DNA from: Maribacter spongiicola
Lineage (GTDB): Bacteria > Bacteroidota > Bacteroidia > Flavobacteriales > Flavobacteriaceae
NCBI RefSeq assembly: GCF_004364165.1
Contig: NZ_SOAY01000012.1
Coordinates: 248,001-312,000 of the forward strand
Direction of reading: 5' to 3'
DNA length: 64,000 bases
The notes under the pieces were generated by a model. That model did no database searches, was not told where the DNA came from, and saw only the letters and a program-made list of their open reading frames with translations. Shown here piece by piece: positions 46,771-55,820 of this stretch; the first letter of the stretch is position 1; each line of letters begins with the position of its first letter. The translations under genes were made by a program, and so were the position numbers.

Positions 46771-47394
46771 CTACGTAAATGCTATTTTCAAACCCATTAA
46801 AATAAATACTACAGCACCAATCTTATTCAACCAAATACCTGCATTGGGGTTATTCTTTATTTTCAAAGAAAACCCACTTGCGAATAACGCTATTAGAATA
46901 CACCATGCAATACCGATCAAGGCATAAGTAAAACCCAAAAGCAAATATGGCACAGGATTGTTAATTTGTGTAGGAGTGATAAACTGCGGAAAGAATGCTA
47001 TAAAGAATAATGCAACTTTCGGATTTAATGTATTTGTCAAAAAACCAGATAAAAAATCTTTTTTTGAATTTTGAATACCATTAATTTCTTCTTGTATTTG
47101 AAATGATCCGCCCCTTTTTCTTAAAGAAGTGATCCCTAGAAACAATAGATAGAAAGCACCTGAATACTTAATGATCAAAAAGGCATAAGGTGAACTTGCC
47201 AGTACTACAGATAGACCCAATGCAGCGAGTAACGTATGCGTTATTACCCCTGTATTTATGCCTAATGAAGCATACACTCCCGATTTTCTACCTTGACCAA
47301 TTGACTTGTTTAATATAAAAATGGTATCTAAACCAGGTGTCATGACGAATAATAATGCCGTAATCATGAATGTGATAAAATTTTCTATACCCAT
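46771..47394 (-). CDS. LysE-family amino-acid exporter
   Basis: 207 residues from the ATG at 47394 (47418 gives 8 extra charged residues and is less likely). About six transmembrane helices; TPGLDTIFILNKSIGQGRKS and the helix-4 region NPKVALFFIAFFPQFI match the LysE/RhtB translocators. Divergent from a LysR-type regulator, the usual control arrangement for this family. Confidence 0.88.
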   Translation of the reverse strand: MGIENFITFMITALLFVMTPGLDTIFILNKSIGQGRKSGVYASLGINTGVITHTLLAALGLSVVLASSPYAFLIIKYSGAFYLLFLGITSLRKRGGSFQIQEEINGIQNSKKDFLSGFLTNTLNPKVALFFIAFFPQFITPTQINNPVPYLLLGFTYALIGIAWCILIALFASGFSLKIKNNPNAGIWLNKIGAVVFILMGLKIAFT

Positions 47395-47471
47395 AGTTTT
47401 ATATTTTTTTAAAACCAAAGGACAAAGGAAAGATTTTACAACCTCTCAAAAAATACATATTTTTGATCAAC

Positions 47472-47490
47472 TAATGCAAAAAACGCATTA
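47472..47490. promoter_or_regulatory. Candidate LysR-type operator
   Basis: TAATGC (47472-47477) N7 GCATTA (47485-47490), an inverted repeat of LysR form in the divergent lysE-lysR promoter region, 3 bp before the lysR ATG. Confidence 0.6.
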
Positions 47491-47493
47491 ATT

Positions 47494-48384
47494 ATGACCA
47501 TACAACAAATCAAGTATTTTCTAACTCTTGCTAACGAACTTCATTTCTGGAAGACTGCCGAGAAGATTTTTATTTCTCAATCGACATTAACTAGGCAAAT
47601 AAAATCGCTAGAAGATGAGCTGAATGTTCAATTATTTGAACGAGATAAAAGGAATGTAAAATTGACCGATGCCGGTAAGTTTCTACAAGAAAAATGGGCA
47701 ACTACCATAAATGAGCTTGACCATATACATAAACAGGCGAAAAAAATAGACCAGGGCACCTCTGGGTTCTTGTCAATATCTTACCCAGGATCGATCGCAT
47801 TTAGCTATTTACCCCCTTTTTTAGAAAAATTGAACACTACGCTGCCCGATTTAAAATTAGAACTGACCGAGCCTACCGATGAAAATCACGAGAAATTGTT
47901 ATTAGATTACGAAACTGATATCGCTTTTAATAGAGATGAAATAAAGAATACGCATATTGCCTCTCATAAACTATTTTCCGAATCCATTTGCATTGTAGTA
48001 CCCACCAACCATTGGCTAACCGAAAAAAATCTTGGTAATTTTAATGACCTGAAAGATGAAAAATTTATTATTTCGGGACTCCACAGAAGTACCTACTTTC
48101 CGTCTCTTTTAAGAGATTTATTTAACAAGAACGGATTCGAACCTAAAACCGTTATAGAATCTGATTTTGGCGGAATGATTTTAAATCTCGTTGCCCAAGA
48201 GCTTGGTATTTCGATTTTACCGTACTCTTACACTTTCTCAAAAGCACAAAATGTGCGGTTTATTAAACTAAATGAAGAAATTGATCTGTTTATAAACTGG
48301 AGAAAAAGTGACCCTAATAGAACTACACAGAAAGTAATCGAACTTGCAAAAAATATTAATTACCAGAATCAACTATTAAATTAA
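47494..48384 (+). CDS. LysR-family transcriptional regulator
   Basis: 296 residues: winged HTH (~1-60: IQQIKYFLTLANELHFWKTA and STLTRQIKSLEDELNVQLFE) and a substrate-binding domain with two lobes. Divergent from the LysE-type exporter, which it probably activates in response to an amino acid. Overlaps the convergent DUF983 gene by 4 bp. Confidence 0.92.
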   Translation: MTIQQIKYFLTLANELHFWKTAEKIFISQSTLTRQIKSLEDELNVQLFERDKRNVKLTDAGKFLQEKWATTINELDHIHKQAKKIDQGTSGFLSISYPGSIAFSYLPPFLEKLNTTLPDLKLELTEPTDENHEKLLLDYETDIAFNRDEIKNTHIASHKLFSESICIVVPTNHWLTEKNLGNFNDLKDEKFIISGLHRSTYFPSLLRDLFNKNGFEPKTVIESDFGGMILNLVAQELGISILPYSYTFSKAQNVRFIKLNEEIDLFINWRKSDPNRTTQKVIELAKNINYQNQLLN

Positions 48385-48731
48385 TTCTTGTAGAAAATAT
48401 AAATCCATATTGACCGAGACAGTCTAAAGTTTAAGGTGCTCAACAAAATTGCTACACATGCTATTATAGCATACACCCTAACAGGTGATAAATCTACAAA
48501 GTGCCAGAAGAGTACTAAGCTTATGATCATTTGCGCCACCGATAATGCATAACTAACGAACATAGCACCAAAAAAGAAACCTGTCTCTTTTTCGAACTTG
48601 AAATCGCATTCGGTGCACCTTGGGTTCATTTTAGGCATTTTAAACAAAAATATATTTCCGCCCTCGCTAAAAACGTCTCCTTTTCTGCACTTAGGACACT
48701 TGCACTTTAATACATCTACAACTTTGCTCAT
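48381..48731 (-). CDS. DUF983 domain membrane protein with zinc-ribbon motif
   Basis: 116 residues. Two Cys pairs (CKCPKCRKGDVF and NPRCTECDFKFEKETGFFFG) form a zinc ribbon, then two transmembrane helices. The FFFGAMFVSYAL block is the DUF983 signature. Function unknown. Confidence 0.88.
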   Translation of the reverse strand: MSKVVDVLKCKCPKCRKGDVFSEGGNIFLFKMPKMNPRCTECDFKFEKETGFFFGAMFVSYALSVAQMIISLVLFWHFVDLSPVRVYAIIACVAILLSTLNFRLSRSIWIYIFYKN

Positions 48732-48822
48732 AACTACGATTATAATACTGCAAAATTAAGACACAAAGTTTCCTGTTCAGTTATATTATAAGCTCCATTA
48801 TTTGTACTTTTAAGACATTTTT

Positions 48823-49698
48823 ATGAAAATACCCGCTTTAAATATTCAACAATTCTTAGACAAAAAGCCTCTAGACAGCTTGTATGTCAACTCTTTTGCT
48901 ACTCATATTGTACTTAACCAAAATTTGATTAATAGACCACACAGCCATAATTTCTACTTGTGCGTTCTATTTACCAAAGGCATCGGCACCCATGAAATTG
49001 ATTTTAACAGCTACACCATTGAACCTGGTATGGTTTTTTTCTTAAAACCGGGTCAAACACATTTCTGGAAGTTCGATACACAGCCCGAAGGTTACATTTT
49101 CTTTCATTCAAAAGAGTTTTATGAACTAAAGTATTTAGACCATACCTTGAGCTCTTTTCCGTTTTACTATTCAAATCAGAATCCGCCATTTCTACAACTA
49201 TCCGAAGAAAAACTAGTGGATATCTCAATTCATTTTACCGAGCTTTTCAAAGAATACCGAGAAAACAATATGCTTCGTGAAGCTAAAATCACCAATCTTA
49301 TCAATTACATTTATATAGAACTGACTCGGGTTTATACCGCAGATGTCACCATAGAAAAATTGGGATCGACTAGTTATGCTCAGATACTAGAGCAACTAGA
49401 AACGTTAATCAACATTCATTTTTACAGTCAAAAGCTACCTAAATTTTACGCGTCGCAACTAAATATCACTACAAAACACCTGAACAGAGTGGTGCAAAAA
49501 ACTATTAACAAAACCACTAGCCAATTAATCTCTGAACGCATATTACTTGAAGCAAAAAGATTAATTGTACATTCTAGCGATAATTTAGCTGGTATTGCAA
49601 ATACACTTGAGTTTTCTGATTATGCTTATTTTTCAAAATTTTTTAAATCTAAAATAGGAATGACACCAATGGAATTTAGAAAAATGTATTTTCACTAA
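48823..49698 (+). CDS. AraC-family transcriptional regulator
   Basis: 291 residues: N-terminal cupin sensor (~30-110, RPHSHNFYLCVLFTKG and PGMVFFLKPGQTHFWKF) and C-terminal two-HTH domain (LPKFYASQLNITTKHLNRVV and GIANTLEFSDYAYFSKFFKS). The cupin suggests a small-molecule sensor. The next gene, 30 bp downstream, encodes a SnoaL-like protein and may be its target. Confidence 0.92.
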   Translation: MKIPALNIQQFLDKKPLDSLYVNSFATHIVLNQNLINRPHSHNFYLCVLFTKGIGTHEIDFNSYTIEPGMVFFLKPGQTHFWKFDTQPEGYIFFHSKEFYELKYLDHTLSSFPFYYSNQNPPFLQLSEEKLVDISIHFTELFKEYRENNMLREAKITNLINYIYIELTRVYTADVTIEKLGSTSYAQILEQLETLINIHFYSQKLPKFYASQLNITTKHLNRVVQKTINKTTSQLISERILLEAKRLIVHSSDNLAGIANTLEFSDYAYFSKFFKSKIGMTPMEFRKMYFH

Positions 49699-49727
49699 AT
49701 CAATAATTACTAAAATTGGGTATTATC

Positions 49728-50105
49728 ATGAACCTAGAAAAAAACAAAGAAAATGCCATTGCTTTTTACAAAACAGCTTATTTAGGGCAACCAAAACTGG
49801 CTATAGAGAAATATGTAGGTAACGAATATATTCAGCACAACCCAGCAGTGGCGAACGGTATACAAGGGTTCATCGATTACTTTGAACGTATGCAAAAAGA
49901 ATACCCACAGAAATCTATTGAATTTGTGCGCAGTATTGCAGAAGGCGACCTTGTTGCCTTACACACGCACCAAACATGGCCTGGCAACGACCAATATATT
50001 ACTATGGATTTTTTTAGGTTTGATGACAACGGTAAAATTTGCGAACACTGGGATTCTATTCAGCAAATTCCCGGAAAGTCCGAAAACTCTAATACCATGT
50101 ATTAA
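49728..50105 (+). CDS. SnoaL/NTF2-like protein
   Basis: 125 residues from the ATG at 49728 (a TTG at 49716 is in frame). KYVGNEYIQHNPAVANGIQG and VALHTHQTWPGNDQYITMDF with the EHWD motif are the SnoaL-like 'polyketide cyclase' family. Often an isomerase or a small-molecule binder; role unknown. Probably expressed with the AraC gene and the ureohydrolase that follows after 27 bp. Confidence 0.82.
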   Translation: MNLEKNKENAIAFYKTAYLGQPKLAIEKYVGNEYIQHNPAVANGIQGFIDYFERMQKEYPQKSIEFVRSIAEGDLVALHTHQTWPGNDQYITMDFFRFDDNGKICEHWDSIQQIPGKSENSNTMY

Positions 50106-50132
50106 TTTTAATATCAACTAAAAGCAACACTC

Positions 50133-50915
50133 ATGCAAAACATCAAAATTCAAGGTATAAACTGGGACGCCAAGTCCTCTTTTCAACAAGGTCCGGCGAA
50201 GGCTCCTAACTTAATCAGAAAAGCACTGTACAGCGATTCGATGAACCTATGTACCGAATTCGGGGTATCAATTGAAAACGATGCGGTAACCGATAAAGGT
50301 GATTTCAACATAAATGAGTATTTTGACATTACTGATATTACGAGAAAGAATATTGAATCTGGTGCTAAACTACTTTCATTAGGTGGTGATCATTCGGTTA
50401 CCTTCCCCATTATAAAAGCCTTACATGAGCATTACCCAAAACTAGATATTCTACATATCGATGCCCATGCAGATCTGTATCATGATTATGAAGGCGACCC
50501 TTATTCTCACGCATGCCCTTTTGCACGTATTATGGAAAACGGTTTCGCCGTAAAATTGGTTCAAGTTGGGATAAGAACTCTGAATCCGCATCAGGCTGCA
50601 CAAGCAAAAAAGTATAATGTAGACGTTCATGAAATGCGGAACCTTGACCTAAATAACATTCCGAAATTTGAGAACCCGTTGTATATTTCTTTAGATATGG
50701 ACGGCTTTGACCCTGCCTTTGCACCGGGAGTTTCTCATCTTGAGCCAGGCGGACTCACATCGCGTCAAGTTTTAGATTTAATTCATAGTATTGATACCGA
50801 AGTAGTAGGTGCGGATATCGTTGAATATAACCCTGATCGCGATTTTCATGACATGACCGCTTATTTGGCGGCAAAAATGATGAAAGAACTTATCGGTAAA
50901 ATGATGGAACGTTAA
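50133..50915 (+). CDS. Ureohydrolase (agmatinase/arginase family)
   Basis: 260 residues. Binuclear manganese site motifs: LGGDHSVTFPI, HIDAHADLYHDYEG and SLDMDGFDPAFAPGVSH. It hydrolyses agmatine, arginine or a related guanidino compound to release urea; length and motifs favour agmatinase-like, but the substrate is not certain. It lies 1.6 kb before the arginine operon, so arginine breakdown and synthesis genes are neighbours. Confidence 0.88.
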   Translation: MQNIKIQGINWDAKSSFQQGPAKAPNLIRKALYSDSMNLCTEFGVSIENDAVTDKGDFNINEYFDITDITRKNIESGAKLLSLGGDHSVTFPIIKALHEHYPKLDILHIDAHADLYHDYEGDPYSHACPFARIMENGFAVKLVQVGIRTLNPHQAAQAKKYNVDVHEMRNLDLNNIPKFENPLYISLDMDGFDPAFAPGVSHLEPGGLTSRQVLDLIHSIDTEVVGADIVEYNPDRDFHDMTAYLAAKMMKELIGKMMER

Positions 50916-50969
50916 ATCATATTTCAATAAAAACCATTAAATTGACCTTTTACTAAACTCAAAACCCTA

Positions 50970-52313
50970 ATGCCGTTTTCCTTTAAAAATTTTATGAAAC
51001 TCCACAGGGTTTCCTTGATATTGGCGGTATTGAGTGTTGTATTCTATTACACCTTTGCATATCACTTGCAGCGAACAGATTTCATAAAGCTGCTAACACT
51101 CTTTGTTGCACTTTTCTTTTTCTGTTTTAAACTTATACAGTTCGAAAAACTCAACTTTAGATTTCTACTTGGTATAGGAATCATTTTTAGACTCATTTTT
51201 CTATGTGCAGAACCTAATCTTTCTCAAGATTTTTATCGTTTTATTTGGGACGGTCATTTGGTATCTAGTGGTGCCAACCCCTATTTACACACCCCAGACC
51301 AATTAATGGAAAACATGGTATCTATGATACCGAATGCCAACACTCTTTATGAAGGTATGGGCAGTTTAAGTGCACGCCACTATAGTAATTACCCACCTTT
51401 AAATCAGCTGTTATTCGCCCTAGCAGCGCTTATCGGCGGCAAAAGTATGTTCGGCTCGTTAGTAGTTATGAGGGCGATAATTATTCTTGCCGATATTGGT
51501 ATATTTTATTTCGGCAGAAAACTGCTAAAAAACCTAAACAGATCTCCGCATTTAATATTCTGGTACTTTTTAAATCCGCTTGTAATTGTAGAGCTTACCG
51601 GTAATCTTCATTTCGAAGGGGTTATGCTATTTTTCTTCATCCTATCCATGTTTCTATTATCTATTGATAAATGGAAAACTGCAGGTGTGATTATGGCATG
51701 CTCGATTTCAATAAAACTGGTACCGCTATTATTCTTACCACTTTTCTTTAAGTACTTAGGATGGAAAAAAAGTATCATTTTCTATGCTATCATCGGCATA
51801 ACGTCTATTTTTCTTTTTCTACCATTTAATACTCCCGAGTTTATTGATAACTATTCCAAAACCTTAAAGCTTTGGTTCTCAAATTTTGAATTCAATGCTA
51901 GCATCTATAATATCGCTAAAAAAACTGCCATACATTTTGATGCAAAACCGTGGGAGTTCATTAAAGAATATGGCAAAATTACACCGCTACTAACCATAGT
52001 CACTGTAAGTCTATTTACATTTTTACCAAAAAGATATGACTTAAACAGAGTGCTTTGGTCTATGATGTGGGTTTTGACTATTTATTACTTTATGTCTACT
52101 ACCGTGCACCCTTGGTATGGCATATTTCTAGTTCTGCTTTCTGTTTTTACTACGTATAGATATGCTATCATTTGGTCTGCAGCCATTATATTGAGCTACT
52201 TCGCTTATTCTCAGGCAGATTTTAAAGAAAACCTATGGCTTCTTGCCATTGAATATATTGCAGTGTACGGTTTCATTATTTACGAAATTGTTGCACATAA
52301 TAACAAAAAGTGA
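50970..52313 (+). CDS. Polytopic membrane glycosyltransferase (GT87/mannosyltransferase-like)
   Basis: 447 residues with about ten transmembrane helices. An early loop with conserved acidic/aromatic residues (FYRFIWDGHLVSSGANPYLH) is typical of GT-C polyprenyl-phosphate sugar transferases of the GT87/DUF2029 type. Likely transfers a lipid-linked mannose or arabinose-like sugar outside the membrane. The start could instead be the ATG at 50994. Confidence 0.75.
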   Translation: MPFSFKNFMKLHRVSLILAVLSVVFYYTFAYHLQRTDFIKLLTLFVALFFFCFKLIQFEKLNFRFLLGIGIIFRLIFLCAEPNLSQDFYRFIWDGHLVSSGANPYLHTPDQLMENMVSMIPNANTLYEGMGSLSARHYSNYPPLNQLLFALAALIGGKSMFGSLVVMRAIIILADIGIFYFGRKLLKNLNRSPHLIFWYFLNPLVIVELTGNLHFEGVMLFFFILSMFLLSIDKWKTAGVIMACSISIKLVPLLFLPLFFKYLGWKKSIIFYAIIGITSIFLFLPFNTPEFIDNYSKTLKLWFSNFEFNASIYNIAKKTAIHFDAKPWEFIKEYGKITPLLTIVTVSLFTFLPKRYDLNRVLWSMMWVLTIYYFMSTTVHPWYGIFLVLLSVFTTYRYAIIWSAAIILSYFAYSQADFKENLWLLAIEYIAVYGFIIYEIVAHNNKK

Positions 52314-52335
52314 GGTTTTTGTAAAAATTATACTC

Positions 52336-52362
52336 TTGGGGATGTCAAATAAATATAATTTG
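52336..52362 (+). promoter_or_regulatory. Candidate promoter of the arg/pro leader and operon
   Basis: TTG at 52336-52338 and a TATAATTTG near-match to TAnnTTTG at 52354-52362; spacing is a little short (15 bp). Transcription would start near 52370, just before the leader ATG at 52378. Confidence 0.45.
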
Positions 52363-52377
52363 TACATTTACCCTATA

Positions 52378-52464
52378 ATGAACGAAGAAATCTACTTTTT
52401 ATATAGTACCGTGAGCCCAGTTGCTCTTGCGCGTCCGTTCACATCTCGCCGTCGTCGCCCGTAA
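52378..52464 (+). CDS. Arg/Pro-rich leader peptide of the arginine/proline operon
   Basis: A 28-codon ORF, too short for ordinary calling. Arg at residue 19 and four in a row at 24-27 (CGC CGT CGT CGC), Pro at 14, 20 and 28; the final RRRRP sits directly before the stop. It opens about 70 bp upstream of the first gene of an operon that makes both arginine and proline. This is the arrangement of attenuation leader peptides (trp, his, leu). A T7 run lies at 52521-52527; I cannot confirm a terminator hairpin by eye. Confidence 0.7.
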   Translation: MNEEIYFLYSTVSPVALARPFTSRRRRP

Positions 52465-52549
52465 GGGTAAGATATAATTATGGAATTAGGTGAGTCCATT
52501 TCCGCACAGCAAATCAAAACTTTTTTTACACTTTTAAATCTATCTGGCA

Positions 52550-53179
52550 ATGAACTTAATTGTTGCTAACGAATCACATTTTAAATACGCTCAGGATATC
52601 TGCGATACCATAGCTGAATCTGCTAAAGTTCGTGGAACCGGTATTGCAAAACGTACCCCTGAATATATTCAAAGAAAACTATCTAACGGCAATGCTATTT
52701 TAGCTTTGGACGGAGATAAATTTGCAGGCTTCTGCTACATTGAAGTTTGGGGGCACGAGAAATTTGTTGCCAACTCCGGACTCATAGTTCACCCAGATTA
52801 CAGAGGTCAGGGACTTGCGAAAAGCATAAAAGCCAAGATTTTTGAACTTAGTAGACAGAAATTTCCAGATGCTAAAATATTTGGAATTACCACAGGCTTA
52901 GCTGTTATGAAAATTAACTACGAGCTTGGTTACAAACCTGTTACGTTTTCAGAACTAACCGATGATCCAGAATTTTGGAAAGGTTGTCAAACTTGTAAGA
53001 ACTTCGACATTCTTACTAGAACAGAGCAAAAAATGTGCTTATGCACAGGCATGCTATACGATGGCAACAATAAGAAAAAAACTGAGGAAATTAAACCGGT
53101 AAATAGCAAAGCTTTTACAAGATTAAAAAGCATTAAAGAGAGTTTGTTTCTTAAAAAGAAAGAAGAAAATAAAAGTTAG
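52550..53179 (+). CDS. GNAT acetyltransferase heading the arg operon (candidate N-acetylglutamate synthase)
   Basis: 209 residues. GNAT fold: GIAKRTPEYIQRKLSNG, LIVHPDYRGQGLAKSIK (acetyl-CoA loop RGQGLA) and MKINYELGYKP. A C-terminal cysteine cluster CQTCKN...CLC suggests a zinc site or redox switch. No ArgA or ArgJ is seen in the window, so this is a candidate for the N-acylglutamate synthase step (inference from position). Confidence 0.82.
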   Translation: MNLIVANESHFKYAQDICDTIAESAKVRGTGIAKRTPEYIQRKLSNGNAILALDGDKFAGFCYIEVWGHEKFVANSGLIVHPDYRGQGLAKSIKAKIFELSRQKFPDAKIFGITTGLAVMKINYELGYKPVTFSELTDDPEFWKGCQTCKNFDILTRTEQKMCLCTGMLYDGNNKKKTEEIKPVNSKAFTRLKSIKESLFLKKKEENKS

Positions 53180-53180
53180 C

Positions 53181-53257
53181 GTATAGAGTATAGAGTATAG
53201 AGTATAGAGTATAGAGTATAGAGTATAGAGTATAGAGTATAGAGTATAGAGTATAGA
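53181..53257 (+). repeat. Heptamer tandem repeat, 11 x GTATAGA
   Basis: Eleven perfect GTATAGA units starting 1 bp after the GNAT stop codon, followed by AAAATTAAAAAAAA. Same period and same tail as the GTTAGGA blocks. TAG falls in all three frames. A 68-bp pyrimidine-rich stretch (53291-53358) follows before argG. Confidence 0.97.
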
Positions 53258-53404
53258 AAATTAAAAAAAATGAACTGGACAATGAAGGTTTTCAACATTC
53301 TTATCTCTTCTTTTTTCTAACATCTCTTCTCTAATTTCTATTATCTCTTTTCTTTCAAACTAAAACAATAATTACCCGTCATCACGGGATTTGAACATAT
53401 TACA

Positions 53405-54592
53405 ATGAAAAAATTAGTACTAGCATACAGTGGCGGATTAGATACCTCTTACTGTGCAAAACATTTATCAAAAGACAAAGGATTCGAAGTTCATGCCGTA
53501 AGTGTAAATACTGGCGGATTCTCATCTGACGAAATAAAAGAAATCGAGAAGAAAGCGATTGAGTTAGGTGCAACTTCGTATACTTCTATTGATGCCGTAC
53601 AGACATTTTATGACAAAGTAGTAAAATACCTAATATTCGGTAATGTACTAAAAAATAACACCTACCCGCTTTCGGTGAGCGCCGAACGTATTGTACAGGC
53701 AATCGAGATTGTTAACTACGCCAAAAAAGTAGGCGCTGGTTTCATCGCTCACGGTAGCACCGGTGCAGGTAACGATCAAGTACGTTTCGATATGATTTTT
53801 CAAATCATTGCACCAGAAATTGAAATCATCACCCCTATTAGAGATAATAAACTAGCAAGGGAGGAAGAGATTGCATACCTGAAAGAAAACGGAGTAGATT
53901 ACCCTTGGGAGAAAGCAAAATACTCTGTAAATAGAGGTCTTTGGGGAACATCGGTTGGTGGTGAAGAAACTTTGACTTCTGAAAAAGCATTGCCAGACAG
54001 TGCTTACCCAAGCCAGTTACAAGAAAAGAACCCAACCGATGTAAAACTTACTTTCGAAAAAGGTGAGTTGGTTGCTATCGACGGTAAAAAAGATAACCCA
54101 GTTGCAAATATTGAAAAGTTAGAGGCATTAGCTTCTAAGTATGCTATTGGCAGAGATATTCATGTTGGTGACACTATAATTGGTACTAAAGGTAGGGTTG
54201 GTTTTGAGGCTCCTGCATCATTAATTATTATAAAAGCACACCATTTGCTAGAAAAGCATACGCTTACAAAATGGCAGCAATATCAAAAAGAACAACAAGG
54301 TAATTTCTACGGAATGTTATTGCATGAGGGTAATTACCTAGATCCTGTAATGAGAAATATAGAAACTTTCTTGACAGACACACAAAAAATGGTTTCTGGT
54401 GATGTTTTCGTTGGCTTGTATCCTTTTCAGTTCAGGTTGCATGGCATTTCATCTAAACATGATTTAATGACCGATGCTTTCGGTAAATATGGTGAAGTAA
54501 ACAAAGGTTGGACGGCAGATGATGCGAAAGGATTTATTAAAATTCTATCAAATCCAGGAAAAATATATAACCATGTGAATGGTGATAATTAG
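53405..54592 (+). CDS. argG: Argininosuccinate synthase
   Basis: 395 residues; LVLAYSGGLDTSYCAKHL is the PP-loop ATPase motif, HGSTGAGNDQVRFDM the citrulline-aspartate site and ARE...DYPWEKAKYSVNRGLWG further family signatures. It condenses citrulline and aspartate with ATP to argininosuccinate. Confidence 0.96.
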   Translation: MKKLVLAYSGGLDTSYCAKHLSKDKGFEVHAVSVNTGGFSSDEIKEIEKKAIELGATSYTSIDAVQTFYDKVVKYLIFGNVLKNNTYPLSVSAERIVQAIEIVNYAKKVGAGFIAHGSTGAGNDQVRFDMIFQIIAPEIEIITPIRDNKLAREEEIAYLKENGVDYPWEKAKYSVNRGLWGTSVGGEETLTSEKALPDSAYPSQLQEKNPTDVKLTFEKGELVAIDGKKDNPVANIEKLEALASKYAIGRDIHVGDTIIGTKGRVGFEAPASLIIIKAHHLLEKHTLTKWQQYQKEQQGNFYGMLLHEGNYLDPVMRNIETFLTDTQKMVSGDVFVGLYPFQFRLHGISSKHDLMTDAFGKYGEVNKGWTADDAKGFIKILSNPGKIYNHVNGDN

Positions 54593-54594
54593 GG

Positions 54595-54650
54595 GTTAGG
54601 AATTAGGAGTTAGGAGTTAGGAGTTAGGAGTTAGGAGTTAGGAGTTAGGA
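54595..54650 (+). repeat. Heptamer tandem repeat, 8 units of GTTAGGA type
   Basis: GTTAGGA, ATTAGGA, then six perfect GTTAGGA units, starting 3 bp after the argG stop. Followed by AAAATG and the second repeat type. Confidence 0.97.
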
Positions 54651-54656
54651 AAATGT

Positions 54657-54783
54657 AGTATTAAGTAATGAGTACAAAGTATTAAGTAAAAAAGTTCAAG
54701 GCAAGCCTCTGAGCATTTAAATTTAGATTATTGAGTAAACCAAGTACTTCGTACTTATTACTTAATACTTCGTACTAATTACG
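54657..54783. repeat. Heptamer-period inverted repeat between argG and argC
   Basis: Left block (54657-54691) has 7-bp units AGTATTA, AGTAATG, AGTACAA, AGTATTA, AGTAAAA; right block (54745-54783) has TACTTCG, TACTTAT, TACTTAA, TACTTCG, TACTAAT. The two are roughly inverted and can pair across a ~55-bp middle. Confidence 0.85.
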
Positions 54784-54796
54784 AAAAAATAAAATT

Positions 54797-55771
54797 ATGA
54801 TTAAAGCAGGTATTATTGGTGGTTCTGGTTATACGGGCGGGGAGCTTATTCGAATTCTATTGAATCATCCGGCAACGGAAATAGATTTTGTTTTCAGTAC
54901 TACTAGAGCTGGCAAAAAGGTAACTACGGCGCATCCTGATTTACTAGGTACTACAGACCTTGAATTTACAGGTGATGTGAACCTAGATGTGAATGTGGTT
55001 TTTCTATGCTTAGGTCATGGTAATTCTACCGAATTTTTAAAAGAACATCATTTTTCTGAAGATACTGTTATCATTGATTTAAGCAATGACTTTAGATTAC
55101 ATGCCGATGCTGATTTTGATGGAAAACAGTTTGTATATGGATTACCAGAATTGAACAAAAGTGACATAGAAAATGCCCATTATATTGCCAACCCAGGTTG
55201 TTTTGCAACGGCTATTCAATTAGCACTGTTACCGCTGGCCAAGGCAAATCTATTAAAGAACGAAGTACATATTAATGCCGTAACCGGCAGTACAGGGGCA
55301 GGCGTTAGTCCGTCGCCTACTTCGCATTTTTCATGGAGAAATAATAATGTAAGCTGGTACAAGCCTTTTACCCATCAACATTTAGGTGAAATTAACGAGA
55401 GCCTACATTCACTTCAAGAAAATACGGGCAACTTATTTTTTATGCCGAATAGGGGGAATTTCACCCGCGGAATTTTAGCTACATCATATACCAAATTTGA
55501 TGGCAGCTTAGCCGATGCTAAGAAAATCTATCAGGAATTTTATAAGGATGCTGTTTTTACCCAAATTTCCGAAGAGCCTATTAATTTAAAGCAAGTAGTG
55601 AATACCAATCAGTGTCACATTCATCTACACAAACATGAAGATGTATTGCTGATTACTTCTGCCATTGATAATTTGTTGAAAGGAGCATCTGGACAAGCGG
55701 TACAGAACATGAATTTAATATTCGGATTAGAAGAAAATCTAGGTTTGAACCTAAAGGCAGGTGTCTTTTAG
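54797..55771 (+). CDS. argC: N-acetyl-gamma-glutamyl-phosphate reductase
   Basis: 324 residues: GIIGGSGYTGGELIRILLNH (NADPH Rossmann), VIDLSNDFRLH and the catalytic Cys in NPGCFATAIQLALLP. Reduces N-acyl-glutamyl phosphate to the semialdehyde, the third step of the pathway. Confidence 0.96.
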   Translation: MIKAGIIGGSGYTGGELIRILLNHPATEIDFVFSTTRAGKKVTTAHPDLLGTTDLEFTGDVNLDVNVVFLCLGHGNSTEFLKEHHFSEDTVIIDLSNDFRLHADADFDGKQFVYGLPELNKSDIENAHYIANPGCFATAIQLALLPLAKANLLKNEVHINAVTGSTGAGVSPSPTSHFSWRNNNVSWYKPFTHQHLGEINESLHSLQENTGNLFFMPNRGNFTRGILATSYTKFDGSLADAKKIYQEFYKDAVFTQISEEPINLKQVVNTNQCHIHLHKHEDVLLITSAIDNLLKGASGQAVQNMNLIFGLEENLGLNLKAGVF

Positions 55772-55820
55772 ATATAAAAATAAAAAGTGCTATGCATTTA
55801 GTACAAGTAAAAAATAAAAC

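Noticed and set aside
52243-52464. The 73-codon frame that contains the Arg leader as a larger gene
   Set aside because: Its first part overlaps the end of the membrane glycosyltransferase in another frame and has no family signal; the ATG at 52378 is the sensible start.
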